From an uncultured Clostridia bacterium (lineage in GTDB: Bacteria > Bacillota > Clostridia > Christensenellales > Borkfalkiaceae): DNA of 64,000 nt. Where the stretch lies: contig CAJFQM010000013.1 in assembly GCA_904419075.1 (NCBI GenBank), forward strand, positions 1 through 64,000. The letters run 5' to 3'. Every line of letters begins with the position of its first letter. Within the stretch, counting starts at the first letter, position 1. This document shows, one piece after another, positions 61,177-64,000 of this stretch. Under the pieces are notes generated by a model. The model had not been told where the DNA came from, ran no database searches, and saw only the letters and a program-made list of their open reading frames with translations. Both the position numbers and the translations under genes were made by a program.

Positions 61177-62624
61177 TTTTCCGTCTCCCCGCCCGTTCCG
61201 CCGCGGATTTCGTCCAACATCCGGCTTTTCAGCGCGTGCAGCTTTTCGGAAAGGTCTACCTTATAGAGCTGCGGCATGTCGAGGCGGAGATATTCTTCCC
61301 AGAATTTGGAAAGCTCCGTCTTGGAAAATGCCCGTACGTCCATAAGAGAAGGGAAACGATAGACGAGCTTTCCCTTTTCCACGATCGTATGCAGGAGAGG
61401 CTCCGCGCGGAAGTTTCTGACCGTGGTTCGTTTCCATGTTTCGAGCGGGTGGAAAATCGTGAGCGGTTTGCTTTCGTCGATATGTTCGTCCCGCATGGTA
61501 ATCAGGTCGGCAATCGCCATTCCGCTTTCTTTATCGTACAGGCGGAAAAGATTTTTGAAGGAGGGATTGGTGATTTTCGCCGCATTGTCGGAGAGTTTGA
61601 TTTTCGGAATCATCTTTCCGTCCTTGAATACCGCCGCGAGCTTATATACTCCGCCGAGCGCGGGCATCTCCTCCGACGTGATGAGCTTCGTTCCCACTCC
61701 CCAGAGATCTATTTTCGCGTCCTGCTGCATTAGCGAAGAAATCGAATATTCGTCGAGGTCGCCGGAAGCGCAGATAATCGCATCGGGAAATCCCGCTTCG
61801 TCCAGCATTTTTCTCGCCTTTTTGGAAAGATAGGCAAAATCGCCGCTGTCGAGACGTATACCGCGGGGACGATACCCCTCCGCCGCAAGTTCCTTAAATA
61901 CCTTTATCGCATTGGGAACGCCGCTCCTGAGCGTGTCATAGGTATCGACGAGCAACAGGCAATTGTCGGGATAGCTTTTCGCATAGGCCTTGAAGGCTTC
62001 GTATTCGCTGTCGAAATCCATCACCCAGCTATGCGCCATGGTGCCGGAAACGGGAACGCCGAACATCTGTCCCGCGAGGACGTTGGACGTCGAAGAGCAA
62101 CCGCCGATGACTGCCGCCCGCGCGCCGTAAATGCCCGCATCGGGCGCCTGAGCGCGGCGCAGACCGAATTCCATCACCGAGCCTTTTCCCGCCGCTCGGC
62201 ATATTTTGGAGGACTTCGTCGCAATCAACGTCTGGTGATTGATGATATTGAGCAGCGCCGTCTCCGCAAACTGCGCCTGTATGAGAGGCGCTTTCACGGT
62301 CAGAATGGGTTCGCCGGGAAAGACAGGCTCCCCTTCCTTTACCGCATAGACGTCGCCCGTAAAGCGCATGTTTTCGAGATAGGCGAGGAAATCTTCGCCG
62401 AATAATCCCAAAGAACGGAGATACGCCATATCCTCCGGGGAAAAGCGCCAGTTGAGGAGATACTCCATCGCCTGTTCCAGCCCCGCCGCAAGGGAATAGG
62501 TTATAAGTTTATTCTGGCGGAAAAAAATATCGAATACCGCTTCTTCTTCATGCTTTCCATGCTTATAGAAGCCATAGGCCATGGTGAGTTCGTAAAGATC
62601 GGTCAAAAGGGTGAGATTTCTCAT
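61173..62624 (-). CDS. pncB: nicotinate phosphoribosyltransferase
   Basis: A 483-residue enzyme of NAD salvage that joins nicotinate to PRPP with ATP. It shows the phosphohistidine region VSGTMAHSWVMDF, EFGLRRAQAPDAG and IRLDSGDFAYLSKKARKM. I start it at the ATG at 62622-62624 (MRNLTLLTDLYE), where GAGGA is well placed and the family begins. Its start lies two bases before the lgt stop, so translation is coupled. Confidence 0.96.
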   Translation of the reverse strand: MRNLTLLTDLYELTMAYGFYKHGKHEEEAVFDIFFRQNKLITYSLAAGLEQAMEYLLNWRFSPEDMAYLRSLGLFGEDFLAYLENMRFTGDVYAVKEGEPVFPGEPILTVKAPLIQAQFAETALLNIINHQTLIATKSSKICRAAGKGSVMEFGLRRAQAPDAGIYGARAAVIGGCSSTSNVLAGQMFGVPVSGTMAHSWVMDFDSEYEAFKAYAKSYPDNCLLLVDTYDTLRSGVPNAIKVFKELAAEGYRPRGIRLDSGDFAYLSKKARKMLDEAGFPDAIICASGDLDEYSISSLMQQDAKIDLWGVGTKLITSEEMPALGGVYKLAAVFKDGKMIPKIKLSDNAAKITNPSFKNLFRLYDKESGMAIADLITMRDEHIDESKPLTIFHPLETWKRTTVRNFRAEPLLHTIVEKGKLVYRFPSLMDVRAFSKTELSKFWEEYLRLDMPQLYKVDLSEKLHALKSRMLDEIRGGTGGETEK

Positions 62625-62625
62625 T

Positions 62626-63780
62626 TTATTCCTCGTCCGCCCCCTTTCCGTCCTTTTTGCCGTTTTCGCCGATGCTGTGATTTTCCGGGCTTTCGCCAGC
62701 TCCGCCGTTCCCTTCAATCCCGTCGTTTTCCCCGAATTTTTGCTCTTCGTCGTTTTCTTCCGGGGCCTGGTCTCCTTCCGGTGCGGGTTTTACATAATTT
62801 TCGGGGAATATTTTGCACATCATATTGATTTTCGTCAGATATGCAACTTCCTTTTTGTTATCCTTGATATAGGCGGTAATGCCGTAAGGGTCGCCGACGG
62901 CCGAGCCGATATATTTTCCTTCTTTTTTCTTGTTGAGATACAGCAAGGTGAAAAACAGCGCAATTCCGCCGAACAGCATAAGGAGAGAGAAAACGAAAGA
63001 CCACTGCACTTTATCGCCCAAAATATACGACGGATCGCGCAAAGGTTCCATAATCGAACGGACAAGCCCGTAATTGATGAAATAGAAAGCGACGTTCAGA
63101 CCGTTGGGTTTTTTGGGATTCTTCCACGCGTGAACGAACAGGAGAATCGCGACGACGAGATTGATAAAACTTTCATAGAAAAAGAAAGCGTAGTGCCACG
63201 TTCCTCCGGAGATATCGCTGTTGCCGCCGAAGATTTTTTCAAAAGTGAGGACAAACGTCTGCAAGCAGCTTCCGCCGTCCGTCTTATTGATGTAGACGGC
63301 AAACGGGAAGAATTGCAGCGCCTCGTTGGTGACTTCCGCGCCGTAAACTTCCTGATTGGCGAAATTGCCCCAACGCCCGATTGCCTGTGCGAGCAGAAGC
63401 CCCACTACGATACAGTCCGCCGCGCGGAAGAAATTCACCTTTTTGAAATAACTGACCGCGAGCACGCTGATCGTTCCGCCCAAGATTCCGCCGATAATGG
63501 AAAGGCCTCCCTCGCGAATGGATTCCATGGAAAACCAATCCTTTAAGGGCAGTCCGTCGGTAATGCAGTAAAAGAGACGGGTAGTGATGAGCGCCACGGG
63601 CAAAGTGACGCAAAAGTAGGTCAGAAACAAATCCGAGGACATATTTCTGCGCTTAAAGAGCAGAGATATGACAAAAAAAGCCGCAACCATACCGCAGACG
63701 ATAATGATTGCATATGCGTAAATTTTGAATCCGAAAATAGAGATTCCGGGATTCTCGTACTGCAAAAGAGCGTTAGGCAT
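62626..63780 (-). CDS. lgt: prolipoprotein diacylglyceryl transferase
   Basis: A 384-residue membrane enzyme that attaches diacylglycerol to the lipobox Cys. It shows the Lgt signature AQAIGRWGNFANQEVYGAEV and other core parts (ESFINLVVAILLF, YGLVRSIMEPLRDPSY). It starts at the ATG 63778-63780 with GAGGAG upstream. Beyond the usual end it has about 65 extra residues rich in Glu, Gly and Asn (GENDGIEGNGGAGESPENHS), a cytoplasmic tail of unknown use. First gene of the lgt-pncB-coiled-coil-lspA-pseudouridine synthase-pyrR transcript. Confidence 0.97.
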   Translation of the reverse strand: MPNALLQYENPGISIFGFKIYAYAIIIVCGMVAAFFVISLLFKRRNMSSDLFLTYFCVTLPVALITTRLFYCITDGLPLKDWFSMESIREGGLSIIGGILGGTISVLAVSYFKKVNFFRAADCIVVGLLLAQAIGRWGNFANQEVYGAEVTNEALQFFPFAVYINKTDGGSCLQTFVLTFEKIFGGNSDISGGTWHYAFFFYESFINLVVAILLFVHAWKNPKKPNGLNVAFYFINYGLVRSIMEPLRDPSYILGDKVQWSFVFSLLMLFGGIALFFTLLYLNKKKEGKYIGSAVGDPYGITAYIKDNKKEVAYLTKINMMCKIFPENYVKPAPEGDQAPEENDEEQKFGENDGIEGNGGAGESPENHSIGENGKKDGKGADEE

Positions 63781-63817
63781 AGACCTATCTCCTCGTGTTC
63801 TCGATGTCGTTTTTATT

Positions 63818-63846
63818 ATTATACCACAACAAAAAAAAATCGTCAA
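63818..63846 (-). promoter_or_regulatory. promoter of the lgt operon
   Basis: TTGACG (63841-63846) and TATAAT (63818-63823) on the minus strand, 17 nt apart. The -35 box is inside the hairpin of the upstream terminator. Confidence 0.72.
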
Positions 63847-63866
63847 GGACTGCCCGACGATTTTTT
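63832..63866. terminator. terminator upstream of lgt
   Basis: Stem AAAATCGTC / GACGATTTT with an 11-nt loop and T-runs on both strands; it ends the gene entering the window from the right. Confidence 0.8.
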
Positions 63867-63890
63867 GAAGTTTCCGGAAGTTGTTACAGT

Positions 63891-64000
63891 TTACGAAATA
63901 TTGATTTTCAACGGTTTGATGTTATTGGCTAAAGGAATGACTGCAAACAGCAGAGCGAAATTGACCAAGCTGTTCCAAATTTGACCGCCGACAAACAGAC
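63891..64000 (-). CDS. 3' end of a membrane protein gene (partial)
   Basis: The last 35 codons of a gene on the minus strand read LFVGGQIWNSLVNFALLFAV then IPLANNIKPLKINIS and stop. The hydrophobic stretch is a likely membrane segment. The terminator just beyond supports the stop. Family not identifiable. Confidence 0.5.
   Translation of the reverse strand, partial: LFVGGQIWNSLVNFALLFAVIPLANNIKPLKINIS

Overview
The window looks like chromosome of an uncultured, gut-type clostridial Bacillota. The support is: low-GC Gram-positive housekeeping genes (guaA, guaB, der, plsY, pyrR, lspA, lgt), a long Bacillus/Clostridium-type SRP RNA, a one-piece tmRNA, GGAGG ribosome sites with TTGACA/TATAAT promoters at 16-18 nt spacing, and many lipoproteins and cell-surface proteins with InlB-type repeats. 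No species can be named from the sequence alone. Almost all genes lie on the minus strand.

Region by region. (1) 1-16.6 kb: a surface-polysaccharide region. It holds an MBOAT O-acyltransferase, two SGNH-hydrolase-like partners with BspA-type leucine-rich repeats, a lipoprotein with a carbohydrate-binding-like tail, two large domain-permuted GH3 glycosidases, and LytTR regulators at both ends, one with its histidine kinase. (2) 16.6-18.1 kb: a decayed strip with a broken response regulator and an IS200-type remnant. (3) 18.1-25.5 kb: a Cys-rich small protein, a YjbR protein, guaA, guaB, two uncharacterised envelope proteins, an acetyltransferase and a DUF11-type protein. (4) 25.5-39.6 kb: an intact IS200/IS605 element that cuts off the end of a 1729-residue YD-repeat (RHS/WapA-like) gene. 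That gene ends a tightly overlapping operon encoding an ArpU-like phage-type regulator, a beta-helix protein, a holin-like protein, a thymidylate-kinase-like protein, a nucleotidyltransferase, two BtrH-like papain-fold proteins, two acyl carrier proteins, an AMP-forming ligase and a beta-sandwich-like protein. This operon is the strongest candidate for an undescribed system. (5) 39.7-54.2 kb: a sugar-scavenging locus with two GH28-like beta-helix proteins, two ABC permeases, a solute-binding lipoprotein, two LamG-like surface proteins, a divergent AraC regulator and a DUF4838 protein. (6) 54.8-64 kb: SRP RNA, tmRNA, plsY-der, a small membrane protein and the lgt-pncB-coiled-coil-lspA-rluD-pyrR operon.

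Three themes join these parts. First, three large exported proteins end in the same short GCGS plus transmembrane plus Arg/Lys tail, which looks like a sorting signal. Second, two long poly-G runs (12 and 10 G) sit in regulatory genes: inside the AraC reading frame and at the histidine kinase/response regulator junction. They are candidates for phase-variable switches. Third, the RHS operon starts with a strong promoter followed by three copies of a 16-nt element that can form two mutually exclusive hairpins. Domain limits are estimates by eye; family names rest on recognised motifs and not on searches.
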